A stretch of DNA of 64,000 bases from assembly GCA_918797485.1 (NCBI GenBank), contig CAKKNE010000006.1, positions 1,674,001 through 1,738,000 on the forward strand, read 5' to 3'. Each line of letters begins with the position of its first letter. The first letter of the stretch is position 1. Both the position numbers and the translations under genes were made by a program. The stretch is from Pelagomonas calceolata. Lineage: Eukaryota; Sar; Pelagophyceae; Pelagomonadales; Pelagomonadaceae. The notes under the pieces are model-generated. The model worked only from the letters and a program-made list of their open reading frames with translations, searched no databases and had not been told where the DNA came from. This document shows positions 19,001 through 27,901 of the stretch, piece by piece.

Positions 19001-21151
19001 CGGCTGCCGCTCGGCGACCTCCCGGAGCTCGCGCACGACACGGCGCGCGCGCCGGACCCGCGGTGGCACGGCTGCGTGGACGCGTCCGGCCGCGCGCTCG
19101 CGACGGAACTCCTCTGCTGCGCCGCGCGCATCCGCAAGCGCGACGCCAAGGAAAAGTTCTCGAAGCCGCCCTCGATCGCGCCGCTCAACCGCATGGCGTG
19201 GGTCGAGGTCACCGTCGTCGGCGTGCGGAGGCTGCGGAGCGCCTACGGGAGCAGCCCGCGCCGGCCGTGGCTCCGGTTCGACGTGCCCGCGCCCGACGAC
19301 AAGGGCGACGGCGGCGGCACGTTCCGGACGCCGGCGTCGGCGCAGCCGAGCGGCCGCGACGCGAACTTCCTCGTGCGGCGCGTGCTGCAGGTGGAGCTGC
19401 CCGAGGACCCCGAGCTGGCGCCGCGGCTGGACATCCGCTGCTTCGACTCGAGCCGCGTGGGCGCCGCGCCCCTGCTCGGGTCGTGCGCCGTCGACCTGCG
19501 GCCGAAGCTCCCGTGGAACCCCGTCGACTACGTCGCGCCGCAGTCGGAGCTGTTCGACGACGCCCAGGCGCGGGCCCTCGCGGAGCAGCGCGAGCGGGAG
19601 GAGCGGGCGAAGGCCGCGAAGGCGGACGAGGACGACGCGAGCGACGAGGACGCGGAGCCGGGCAACGTCGGCGTGTCGTTCGGCGCCGGCGACGGCGACA
19701 ACGACGACCTCTCGTCGAGCGACGGGGAGAGCGTGGTCCACCGGGAGCTCGAGGTCCGCGGGGACGCGGGCCGCGACGACGGCGGCACGGGCGCCTTCGG
19801 CCAGGACATGCTCGACAGCCTGCCGCCGGTCCTCGAGGACGCGCGGTACCGGGAGGAGCTCGCGCTGCGCGAGGAGGCGATCCTGCACGAGCAGGGCGAG
19901 GAGCGGCGGGGCCTGCTCGAGACGCTGGGCGCGCGCCTCGCGGCCGCGGCGGACGTCGGCGAGGCGCCGGGCGAGCCCCAGTACGCGCTCAAGGACCTGG
20001 ACATCGACTTCCCCTCGCAATGGGCCGCCGCCGACTTCGTCGACGGCCGCGAGTGGTGGCTCCACCAGGAGTCCGGCGAGCTCGAGAAGTACCTGCACAC
20101 GAGGCCCTTCGAGACGTACACGCTCTACCGGGGCCGGCGGCACCCGAACCCGGCCAAGTCGACGCTGCGCGAGGTGGGCCACGTCAAGGCCGTGATTCGG
20201 GTCCTCGACGAGGACCCCCAGTTCTCGGAGCCGCTGTTCCCGCTGTCGGTGCTGCGCGTCGGGACGTACGCCGTCCGCGTCTACGTGATCCGGGCGGCGA
20301 ACGTCGAGCCGCAGGACGGGCCGACGGCCGACCCCTACGTCCGCATCAAGCTCGGCGACGACGTCCAGACGGGCGCCGTGCGGAGGTCCACCCTGAAGCC
20401 GGACTTCTACGAGTGCTTCGAGTTCAGCACGCGGCTGCCCGGGCCGGCCCAGGTCAAGGTGCAGCTGCGGGACCACTCGCGGTGGCGGCCGGCGCACGCG
20501 GTCCTCGGCGAGAGCCGGCTCGACCTGGAGGACCGGTGGTTCCACCGGAAGTGGCAGGCGCTCGACGAGCGGTCCGAGGCGAACCCGGGGAACCCGCTCA
20601 AGCCGATCGAGGTCCGGCGCCTGACGCGGGACGGGTCGCTCGTCGCGCGGGGGCAGCTGTACGCCTGGGTGGAGATCCGCAAGGACGCGGCGGCGCGGCG
20701 GGACCCGCCCGTGGCGCTGGAGGGGCCCGAGCGGCGCGAGTTCGAGGTCCGCGTCGTCGTGTGGGCCTCGAAGGACGTGCCCTTCGAGATGGGCGACTAC
20801 TACGTGCAGGCGCAGGTCGGCAACTCGCGGCCGCAGAAGACGGACGTGCACTGGCGGTGCCGCAACGGCAAGGCCTCGTGGAACTGGCGGCTCAAGATCG
20901 GGGTCGAGCTGCCCCTCGCGTCGCCCGACCTCGGGCGCCTGAGCGTGCAGCTCTGGGACCAGGACGTCGTGAAGTGGAACGACATCGTGGGCGAGGCCAC
21001 GGTCGACCTGTACCGCTGGCTGCTCAAGGCGTACCACGAGAACCGCGCGGTGAACGTCTTCCGGGAGGTCAACGAGGCCGTCGCCCGCAAAAAGGCCGAG
21101 GAGCAGGGCCTGGCGACGGCCGAGGACCTGGCGGAGAGCGACGGGTCGTCG

Positions 21152-21198
<47 letters not shown>

Positions 21199-21763
21199 CG
21201 GCGACGAGGGGGGGGGCGGGGACGGCGAGGAGACCAAGGAGGCGCCCCCGGGCGACGAGGCGACGAACCCGCTGCTGGCCGCGGAGAAGAAGAAGGAGGA
21301 GAAGGCGAAGGAGAAGGAGGGGGGCGCGGGCCCGCCCGTGGCCGACGCGGACTCGAACCAGGAGGCCGCCTTCTTCGTGAAGCAGCTGAAGGAGTTCGTG
21401 GGCCTCGGCGACATCGACGACACGGCGCAGTGGGTCGCGATGACGTACAACGACGTGCGGCGGCGGCGCGTGAGCCGGCGCGGCGCCGTCGCGCTCAGCG
21501 TCGAGATCCTGCCGCCGGAGGAGGCCGAGGACCGCCCGGCGGGCCAGGGCCGCTCCGAGCCGAACGCGAACCCGTTCCTCCCGCCGACGACGGGCCGCAT
21601 GTCGCTCTCGTACAACCCGCTCGCGATCGTCTCGGCGCTGCTGGGGCCGAGGCTCGCCTTCCAGCTCCTCTGCTGCCTCTGCTGCGTGCTGCTGCTCGTG
21701 GTCATGGGCATCCTCGGCATGTACTTCACCAGCTTCTACACGCTCTGGCAGTCCCTGTCCTAA
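16076..21763 (+). CDS. Ferlin-like multi-C2-domain tail-anchored protein
   Basis: 1895 residues from the ATG at 16076 (MGDVSDRLEVKVVAARGL, straight into a C2 strand). C2 or C2-like domains start near residues 5, 150, 367, 541, 730, 888, 1040, 1395 and 1553. Those at about 367, 888 and 1395 keep the Asp residues expected for calcium (for example GLSDPYARVRV, GLLDPYVKVRF, TADPYVRIKL). Acidic low-complexity linkers lie near 1190 and 1690. One hydrophobic segment near the end (LAFQLLCCLCCVLLLVVMGI) anchors it, leaving about 14 residues beyond. Serial C2 domains with a C-terminal anchor define ferlins, calcium-dependent vesicle fusion and membrane repair proteins. Single exon of 5.7 kb. It ends 12 bp from the convergent ESCO gene. 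Confidence 0.85.
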
Positions 21764-21775
21764 CACTGTTTCATG

Positions 21776-22498
21776 TTAACCGGGGGTGGGCGCGTAGACG
21801 CGTCCGGCGCCGTAGGCCGCGAAGAAGGCCGCCCCGTCCCGTGTCCGGTGCGTCGTCGCGATCGACCGTCGCGGCACGGGCCCGGCGAGCGCGAAGCGCG
21901 CGCGCGCGGCGTCGACGAGCGCCGTGCCCAGGCCGCGGCGCCGCCGCGCCGCGAGGACCCAGACCGCGGCCACGCCCATCGTGCGGGGGGCGCCGGGGAC
22001 GGGCTCGACGAGGCACAGCCCGACCGCGCGGCCCCGCGCGACGGCGACGTACGCGGTCGCCGCGTCGTCCTCGCCCCCGCCGCCGTCGTCGGTCGGCGCG
22101 CCGAGGTCGCGCGCGGCCGTGCGCCGCGCCTCGCGCACGACGGCCCGCAGGCTCCTCGCGTCCGTCGGCCGGACCTCGACGACGCGCGTGCGGTCGTCGA
22201 CGTCGGCCGCGACGCGCGCGTCGGCGCGCTCGAGGCGCGCCGCCGGCGCGCCGCGCCGGAAGGCGTCGCAGCGCCGCGCGTGCGCCGCCTCGTCCGCCGC
22301 GTCGCCGACGACGTAGAGCAGCCCGCAGCGGGCGCACTCCGCGCGGCGCCCGAGCGACCGCTGGCCGAGGTCGAGGAGCGTCTGCGCGGCCCGCTTCTTC
22401 TGCGGCGGCGGCGGTCGAGGAGTCTTCCGGCGCTTCGGCGCCGCCGTCTTTACGTCGCAGGCCGCGCGGCGGCGGGCGCCGAGGGCGGGAGTGCTCAT
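21776..22498 (-). CDS. ESCO: Cohesin acetyltransferase (Eco1/ESCO family)
   Basis: 240 residues. A basic N-terminal tail is followed by a C2H2 zinc finger (TLLDLGQRSLGRRAECARCG, later HARRCDAF), in the place where Eco1/ESCO proteins carry theirs. The C-terminal acetyltransferase domain has GVAAVWVLAARRRRGLGTAL, the conserved acetyl-CoA helix of ESCO, and ends GAAFFAAYGAGRVYAPTPG, corresponding to the family's DGKLFATKY end. The enzyme acetylates two lysines of SMC3 in S phase to make cohesion permanent. The 3' ends of this gene and the ferlin-like gene are only 12 bp apart, so their transcripts probably overlap. Confidence 0.88.
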   Translation of the reverse strand: MSTPALGARRRAACDVKTAAPKRRKTPRPPPPQKKRAAQTLLDLGQRSLGRRAECARCGLLYVVGDAADEAAHARRCDAFRRGAPAARLERADARVAADVDDRTRVVEVRPTDARSLRAVVREARRTAARDLGAPTDDGGGGEDDAATAYVAVARGRAVGLCLVEPVPGAPRTMGVAAVWVLAARRRRGLGTALVDAARARFALAGPVPRRSIATTHRTRDGAAFFAAYGAGRVYAPTPG

Positions 22499-22867
22499 AC
22501 TGGATGGCTCCCTGGATGGCTCCCGGTGCGCTGTCCGGAAAAAAAACCTGGCTAGGTCTAGAGCTAGGTCTGGTAGTCCGGGGCTTGGCGCATTGCTTCT
22601 ATATTATATTTTATATTGCAGGCTTAGGCATCCCTAGTGTCTTACAGGCCGCTAGCGCGCGAAGCCTAATGCGCGGGAGCCCTGGAAGCCATTTGTATCT
22701 GGCGGCTGAAAGACACTAGCCAGATCTGAGGCTGATCACCTGGGGGCTCCGCCCTCGCCAGCATCATAACAATTCAGTCACTGTGTAGGGGCTAGCTCTA
22801 TGCGCGACTCTCTCTCCCCCCCTCCGGGCCTCCCTCGGGACGGATACGACTCGTACGCGAAATATAT
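22499..22867. repeat. Repeat-filled gap with TGTAAGACACTAG copies
   Basis: CTAGTGTCTTACA lies at 22634-22646 and a variant TGAAAGACACTAG at about 22707-22719, in opposite orientations. GCGACTCTCTCTC near 22804 resembles the other end of the family. A short A/T-rich stretch covers 22590-22620. No gene is seen. Confidence 0.5.
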
Positions 22868-23647
22868 TTACTCGAGGCTGTCGAAGTTGGTCGCCTCGGC
22901 GGGCGGCGGCGGCGGCGGCGCGGCAGCCGCCGCGTCCCGGACCACCTCCTCGCAGGCCGCGACGGCCGCGCCGACGGGGTCCTCGACCGGCGCCGGCGGC
23001 GGCGCGTCCGGCCCGAGGCCGCCGAGCGCCTCCTCCACGGCGGCCCGGAGCCGCACCGCCTCGGGGTGGCCCGGCTGGTACTTCAGGAGGACGTCCAGGT
23101 CGGCGAGGCCCGCGCGCAGCGCCTCGGCGCCCCCGAGCTTCTCGCTCGCGACTGCGCGCCGCAGGCACGCCCGCAGGTGCAGGTCCGAGCCCCGGGCGGC
23201 GGCGGCCACGACCCGCGCGCAGTCGCGCCGGCAGTCCCGCCACCTGCCCATTTTCAGGTACGCGCCCGCGCGGTTCGCCACGGGCGCGAGGTACGCCCGG
23301 TCCAGTTGGCTCGCCGCGTCGTACTTCGCGACGGCAGCCGCGTAGTCCTGCGCGCCGTACGCCGCGTCGCCGGCCTCCTTGAGGTCGACGGCGGCCGCGA
23401 GCGCGCGGCCGCCGCCGCTCGCCTCGCCGCCCCCGCGGCCGCCGCGCAGCCGCCGCAGCGCCTCCTCGCGGCCCTCCTCGGGCCCGACGTAGATGAGGCC
23501 CTCGCCGTCGCAGCGCGCGCAGGTGACCGTGCGCCGGATGGGCAGCGACCCCTTGCCCGAGTCCGTCACGTGGCGCGTGCCCTCGCCGGAGCAGTCCATG
23601 CATATCTTCAGGTGGTCCAGGCGCGACGACGGCGTCGTGGTAGCCAT
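22868..23647 (-). CDS. Zinc-finger and TPR protein, possible co-chaperone
   Basis: 259 residues. The N-terminus has two CxxCxGxG units, CMDCSGEG (about 16-23) and CARCDGEG (about 43-50), the pattern of the DnaJ cysteine-rich zinc domain; there are two units where DnaJ has four. Residues about 85-205 form TPR-like helix pairs (LKEAGDAAYGAQDYAAAVAKYD, then ANRAGAYLKMGRWRDCRRDC). The last 45 residues are Ala/Pro-rich. TPR proteins of this size often bind Hsp70/Hsp90 tails, so a co-chaperone role is plausible but unproven. The start follows a clean ATG at 23647. Confidence 0.65.
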   Translation of the reverse strand: MATTTPSSRLDHLKICMDCSGEGTRHVTDSGKGSLPIRRTVTCARCDGEGLIYVGPEEGREEALRRLRGGRGGGEASGGGRALAAAVDLKEAGDAAYGAQDYAAAVAKYDAASQLDRAYLAPVANRAGAYLKMGRWRDCRRDCARVVAAAARGSDLHLRACLRRAVASEKLGGAEALRAGLADLDVLLKYQPGHPEAVRLRAAVEEALGGLGPDAPPPAPVEDPVGAAVAACEEVVRDAAAAAPPPPPPAEATNFDSLE

Positions 23648-23928
23648 GGAGCACGGGGAGACGGGAGGCAGCCCGGGACGGCGGGGCGCGAGTCGGCTTC
23701 TTGGACGCGCTCCGTTCCCTTTTCGGGGCCGGGCCGCCGGGGGTTTAGCTGCCCCTGCGGGTTTTTGGACCCACCAGGAGTCCCGGGCCGCGCGGCGGGA
23801 CCGTCAGCTCTGGAGCGCCGGGGTGCGCTCGCCCATATAAAAAAAACTCGCTCGCCGCTCGTCTGCTATGTATTCATAAGGACTAGGGACTCGTCCGCTG
23901 CGTAGAGTTGCCAGAGTCGGGCAGCCCC

Positions 23929-24390
23929 ATGTCGATCGCCTCGGCGGCCGGCCGGCCGACGCGCCTGCGGCCCGTCGAGGCGCGCCAGCCGGCGCGCGCG
24001 ACGGTCACGGCCGCCGCGCGGCGCGCCATGCAAGCTGCGGCCATCCCCGCCTCGCTCGAGGCGCACCGGGCCGCCGCGGCCGCGGCGCTCGCGCCGTCGC
24101 AGCTGCTGCCCGAGGACCGGCGGCCCTTCGTCGAGGCGCTGAGCCGCGCCGCGCTCGTCGCCGCGGCGCAGCGGCGGAGGCTCGTGGGTCGGGGCAAGCA
24201 CGGCGCCAGCGGGTCGACGGCGCGCATCTCCATGCGCTACCACGACCTGAGCTACGACGCGGCGCACCTCACCGAGGCCGTGCTCGAGGAGGCGCTCGAC
24301 GAGCCGGCGGCGGGGCGCGTCGTCGTCGCGGCGCCGGCGCGGGTCCGGCCCCGGCGAAGCGCGAAGGCCGCTCGGCAGTCCGATGTGTAA
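23929..24390 (+). CDS. Small conserved-looking protein, unknown
   Basis: 153 residues from the ATG at 23929 (MSIASAAGRPTRLRP); another ATG 21 bp upstream is in frame. The first 65 residues are Ala/Arg-rich. The central part (SQLLPEDRRPFVEALSRAAL, ARISMRYHDLSYDAAHLTEA) has mixed composition and looks like folded helices rather than GC noise. The tail is basic. I do not recognise a family. Confidence 0.45.
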   Translation: MSIASAAGRPTRLRPVEARQPARATVTAAARRAMQAAAIPASLEAHRAAAAAALAPSQLLPEDRRPFVEALSRAALVAAAQRRRLVGRGKHGASGSTARISMRYHDLSYDAAHLTEAVLEEALDEPAAGRVVVAAPARVRPRRSAKAARQSDV

Positions 24391-24960
24391 TTTAGTGTCG
24401 CTTCTTCGAAGCCCGGTCGGGGGCGCAAGCGCCAAGCGCCAAGCGCTGAGATTAAACATATCATCTCCGGCGCCCCGGGGCCGGGGCCCCGCCGAGTCTT
24501 CGTCTCTTCTCATTTGTTTGGCTTAGAGCTAGGCCGCCTAGCAGCCGCGGAGCCGACGCCTCCCTGCGTGACCTAACATATCCCGTCGACGGGATATGTT
24601 ATACGGCGGGATATAAATAAAATTAAAATAAATATGACGAACGCGGATTGTCTGGCTTTGTTGATGGGAGATGATCCGCCCCAGGAGATTGAGAATTTGC
24701 TCTACCGTTTCTTGACGTCGCTTTTTAGGCGCCGGCTGGGTATCCTAGCCGCGCAGGGAGAAGGCCTCTAGAGGCTTGGTGTATGTCCTTTTTCTTTAGG
24801 ATATTCCTTCCTTAATTATAAATAAGGGCCGGGGGCGGGGCGGGCGTGCGGTCAAGGGAGGCGTCGGCCCCGCGGCTAGGCTGCCCAGCTCTAAGCAAAG
24901 CAAAAAGTAATGTGTTTAGACCGCCCGCCCGCCCCGCCCCTATTTAGTTCCTAGTATTTA
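24391..24960. repeat. Gap with perfect palindrome, smORF repeat and GC-rich inverted repeat
   Basis: A 28-bp perfect palindrome lies at 24574-24601, centred on GTCGAC. The small frame described in the next entry covers 24634-24771, with its SINE-like tail to about 24825. A GC-rich inverted repeat pairs 24831-24853 with 24919-24940. The HCF101 stop follows at once, so some of this may be its 3' untranslated region. Confidence 0.6.
24634..24771 (+). repeat. Duplicated 45-codon small ORF, copy 1
   Basis: ATG-initiated frame of 45 codons (begins MTNADCLALLMGDDPPQEIE, ends in AAQGEGL). A second copy at 28131-28244 stops at codon 38 after a one-base loss. Over the shared 37 codons two base changes alter residues (Asp to Gly, Leu to Phe) and about four are silent, suggesting past coding constraint. 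The downstream GCAGGGAGAAGGCCTCTAG and a T-rich tail ending in TTAATTA are also shared. Probably part of a retroposed repeat. Confidence 0.5.
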
Positions 24961-26598
24961 TCAGTCCGGGGCCCCCGCCGCCGTGCCGTCGCCGTAGCCC
25001 GGGACGAACGCGCGGTAGGGGAAGAGGGACTGGTGGCCGTCGGACCAGCCCACGGCGAGCGCGTAGTTGCCCGTCCGCTTCAGCGTGAGGGGCACGACGT
25101 CGGCCGGCGGCGGCGGCCGCGACCGCGCGCGGCCGCTGTTCTCGTCGACGCAGAGCGCGCAGCGGCACCGCCGGTACAGGTCCAGCGGCGCCAGGCGCGC
25201 CGTCCGGTTCGCGTGGCCGACGACGAACGCGGCGCCGTCGAACTCGACCGCCGGCGGCGCCGGGCGCCCCCGCGCGAGGAACTCCATCAGGTGCCGCGCG
25301 AGGTCGTCGTACGCCGCGAGCGCCGCGCGCTCCGCGGGCGCCTCGCGCGGGCCCGCGAACCCGACGGGCGTCGGCCCGAGGGCGGGCAGCAGCGGCACCT
25401 CGACGACGTCCTCGATGCCCCACATGTCCCGCAGCTTCCGCGCCGACGACGCGCCGAACAGGTCGAGGGGCGCCTCGAGCAGCGCCGCGAGCTCCGCCGC
25501 CGCCGCGGCCGATAGGCCGTGCCGCGCCGCGAAGGCCGCGGCCTTGGCCCCGCCGCGCGCGTCGGCCACGCTGCCCATGTTCTCCACGACGCCCACGACC
25601 GGCACGTCGACCTCGTCGAAGAGCGCGATGCCCTTGACGACGTCCGCGAACGCCAGCGGCGACGGCGTCGTCACGACGACGGCGCCGTCGAAGTCCAGGA
25701 CCTGCGCCAGCGTCAGCTGCGCGTCGCCCGTGCCCGGCGGGCAGTCGACGAGCAGCACGTCCAGCCGGCGCCACGCGACGGACGCGCAGAGCTGCTGCAC
25801 GACGCCCGCGAGGCGGCTCCCGCGCATGTACGCCGGGGCGTCGTTCAGGTACCCGAAGGACATCGCCGCGAAGCCCCGCGCCTCGAACGGCTCCAGCAGC
25901 TCGCGCCCGTCCTCGCCGACCTCGGGCGCGAGGCGCACGGTCGCGTCGGCGGGCGGGCCCAGCAGCGCCGGCAGCGACGGGCCGTGGACGTCGGCGTCGC
26001 AGACGCCCACGCGCAGGCCCCGCCGCTGCAGCGCCGCCGCCAGGTTGACGCAGGTCGTCGACTTGCCGACGCCGCCCTTGCAGCTCGACACGGCGACGAC
26101 GTGCCGCACGCCCCGCAGCGCCGCGCCGGTCCGGTAGTTGCCGAGGCCCGGGTCGTAGGCGTCGCTCCGGAGCGGGTTCCCCCCCGCGTCCGCCCCGGCC
26201 TCGACCGCCGCCGCCGGCGCCGCCGCCGGCGCCGCGGCCGCGTCCGTCACCCTGACTTCGCACGCCGCGTCGAGCGTCCCGTCCGCGACCAGCGCGTCGC
26301 GGCACGCGCGCGCCGCGGCGGCGCACGCCGCGACGATCGCGTCCGCGTCGTCCTTCGGCGCGAGCGCGAGCTCGACGCCGAGTTCGGCGCTCGTCGCGCG
26401 CACGCCGGCAACGACGCCCGCCGCGACGACGTCGTCTTCGTCGGTGTAGGCCACGCCGCGCAGCGCGTCGACGACGCCGACCTTGACCACGAATTCGTCC
26501 GCCGCGCTCAGCGCCGCGCAGGGCGTCGCGCGCCGCCGGCGCGCCCCTGGGTGCTGCAACGCGTGCGCCGCAGCCCACGCTAGCGCCAGGTAGCGCAT
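24961..26598 (-). CDS. HCF101: HCF101-type plastid Fe-S cluster scaffold/carrier (Mrp/NBP35 P-loop ATPase)
   Basis: 545 residues from the ATG at 26598 (MRYLALAWAAAHALQHPGAR), chosen because it starts a signal-peptide-like leader suited to red-lineage plastid import; upstream codons in frame are not leader-like. Residues about 35-135 match the MIP18/DUF59 domain in position. The ParA/Mrp ATPase follows with deviant Walker A SSCKGGVGKST (about 172), DADVHGPSLPALLG and LLVDCPPGTGD. The C-terminal part (about 465-525) is a DUF971 domain (LYRRCRCALC, then LAVGWSDGHQSLFPY). DUF59-Mrp-DUF971 is the layout of HCF101, which hands 4Fe-4S clusters to photosystem I and ferredoxin-thioredoxin reductase. 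Confidence 0.9.
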   Translation of the reverse strand: MRYLALAWAAAHALQHPGARRRRATPCAALSAADEFVVKVGVVDALRGVAYTDEDDVVAAGVVAGVRATSAELGVELALAPKDDADAIVAACAAAARACRDALVADGTLDAACEVRVTDAAAAPAAAPAAAVEAGADAGGNPLRSDAYDPGLGNYRTGAALRGVRHVVAVSSCKGGVGKSTTCVNLAAALQRRGLRVGVCDADVHGPSLPALLGPPADATVRLAPEVGEDGRELLEPFEARGFAAMSFGYLNDAPAYMRGSRLAGVVQQLCASVAWRRLDVLLVDCPPGTGDAQLTLAQVLDFDGAVVVTTPSPLAFADVVKGIALFDEVDVPVVGVVENMGSVADARGGAKAAAFAARHGLSAAAAAELAALLEAPLDLFGASSARKLRDMWGIEDVVEVPLLPALGPTPVGFAGPREAPAERAALAAYDDLARHLMEFLARGRPAPPAVEFDGAAFVVGHANRTARLAPLDLYRRCRCALCVDENSGRARSRPPPPADVVPLTLKRTGNYALAVGWSDGHQSLFPYRAFVPGYGDGTAAGAPD

Positions 26599-27034
26599 TG
26601 TGGCGCTGGCGCACCCCGACAACCCGCAACCTTGTGGCGCTTGGCGGAAGTGCGAGGCAGGTGGCAGCGCTGCGCCGCGAAATGGAAAGTTAGAGCGCTG
26701 AGCCGGGACGCTGGTCGACAGGACCGCGGGCTGATCAATGAAAACCCCCCCCTCCAAGCTCTAGTACGCCCCAAAGCCCCCCTTCGAGACGCGCGAGGCA
26801 TCACGCGCGGAGTCTGGGCCCGGCAGCGCACCGGAACCCATACGAAGCCTGCTCTAAACGGCCGCACTCGCGACACGCAAACCCGTCGAGGGTCCGTCCG
26901 GCTGCGCTGGCCAGCTGGGGCCCCGGGGCTCTATCCCACCTGAGAGCCACTGGCTTGCGCCCCCTCGTTGGTTTGCAAACGAAGACTTGTGCCGGCCCAT
27001 ATCAAGGAGGCGCTATACATTGAAGCGCTAAGCG
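26599..27034. repeat. Gap holding an inverted copy of the 6.4-kb repeat
   Basis: 26740-26890 read on the minus strand matches 6366-6525 (for example GCGCTGCCGGGCCCAGAC and TTTGCGTGTCGCGAGTGCGG). Otherwise no signal is recognised between the two divergent genes. Confidence 0.55.
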
Positions 27035-27901
27035 ATGGAGGCCCTGGCCTGCTGCGAGATCCGCGAGGAGGAGGATAGCCGTGGGCAGCGCGTCGCGGGC
27101 ATGGTACAACCGCTGCGGCCGGCGCTCGCCGAGTCGACGGCGGCGCTCGCGGAGATGACGGCGAGGCTCGGCGGCGCCGCCGGCGCCGGCGCCGCCGGCG
27201 CCGCCGCGGCGCGTGTCGCGGAGTTCGTCGAGGCGGCGGTCGGCGACGTGGCGCCGCCCGCGGCGGTGGCGCCGCCAACGCCGCCGCCGGCGTCGCACGC
27301 CGAGGTCATGGCGCGCCTCGACGCGCTCGCGGCCCAGGAGGAGGCCGCGGGCGCGCGCGCGCGGCGCGCGCGCGCGACGGTCGGCGGCGCGGGCTGGCGC
27401 GGCGGGTTCCTCGGCGCCAAGGGAAAGGGCCGACCGGGCCCGGCGGCGCCGAATCCCGCGCTCGACAGCACGCCGGCCGCGGCGGCGCTGATGCAGCGCG
27501 GCCCGCGCGCGCGCGGCGGACTCGGTGCCGCGGCGGCGCCGGCCGCGGCGGCGCCGGCGGCCGCCGCAGCGCCGCCGCCGGCCCCGGAGAGCCGCGACGC
27601 CTGGCGGCGCGGCTTTCTAGACCGCCAGGACGCGCCGGCGGCGCGGGTGGTGGCGAGCGCGTCGAAACCAACGATCGGCGCGGCCGCTCGGCCGGCGAAC
27701 GCGAGCGCGGCCGCTCCGCCGGCGAACGCGAACCCGTGCGTCCGCCGCGTCGTCGAGCGCCCGGCGGCCGCGACCCGGTCGCGGCCCCGGTCGCGGCCGC
27801 CCGTCTTCGACGGCCGGCCACCGGGCGCCCCGCTGCCGCGGCGCGCGCGCGCACCCGCGGCCGGCGAGTCGCTGTTCGCCCGCGAACGGGCCGGGAACTA
27901 A
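27035..27901 (+). CDS. Low-complexity protein with repeated W-R-x-G-F-L motif, unknown
   Basis: 288 residues, single exon. The N-terminal 110 residues are helical (LRPALAESTAALAEMTARLG). Two short linear motifs repeat: AGWRGGFLGAK near 112 and DAWRRGFLDRQ near 182, each followed by Ala/Pro-rich linker. The end is GESLFARERAGN. Repeated short motifs in disordered sequence suggest a partner-binding adaptor, but the family is not recognised. The Ala-Gly run near residues 40-55 is low complexity. Confidence 0.5.
   Translation: MEALACCEIREEEDSRGQRVAGMVQPLRPALAESTAALAEMTARLGGAAGAGAAGAAAARVAEFVEAAVGDVAPPAAVAPPTPPPASHAEVMARLDALAAQEEAAGARARRARATVGGAGWRGGFLGAKGKGRPGPAAPNPALDSTPAAAALMQRGPRARGGLGAAAAPAAAAPAAAAAPPPAPESRDAWRRGFLDRQDAPAARVVASASKPTIGAAARPANASAAAPPANANPCVRRVVERPAAATRSRPRSRPPVFDGRPPGAPLPRRARAPAAGESLFARERAGN

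Noticed and set aside
16174-22719. Second plus-strand frame of about 2180 codons and a minus-strand frame of about 1600 codons over the ferlin-like gene
   Set aside because: Same GC shadow effect; the frame starting at 16076 has clear C2 domains and a membrane anchor.
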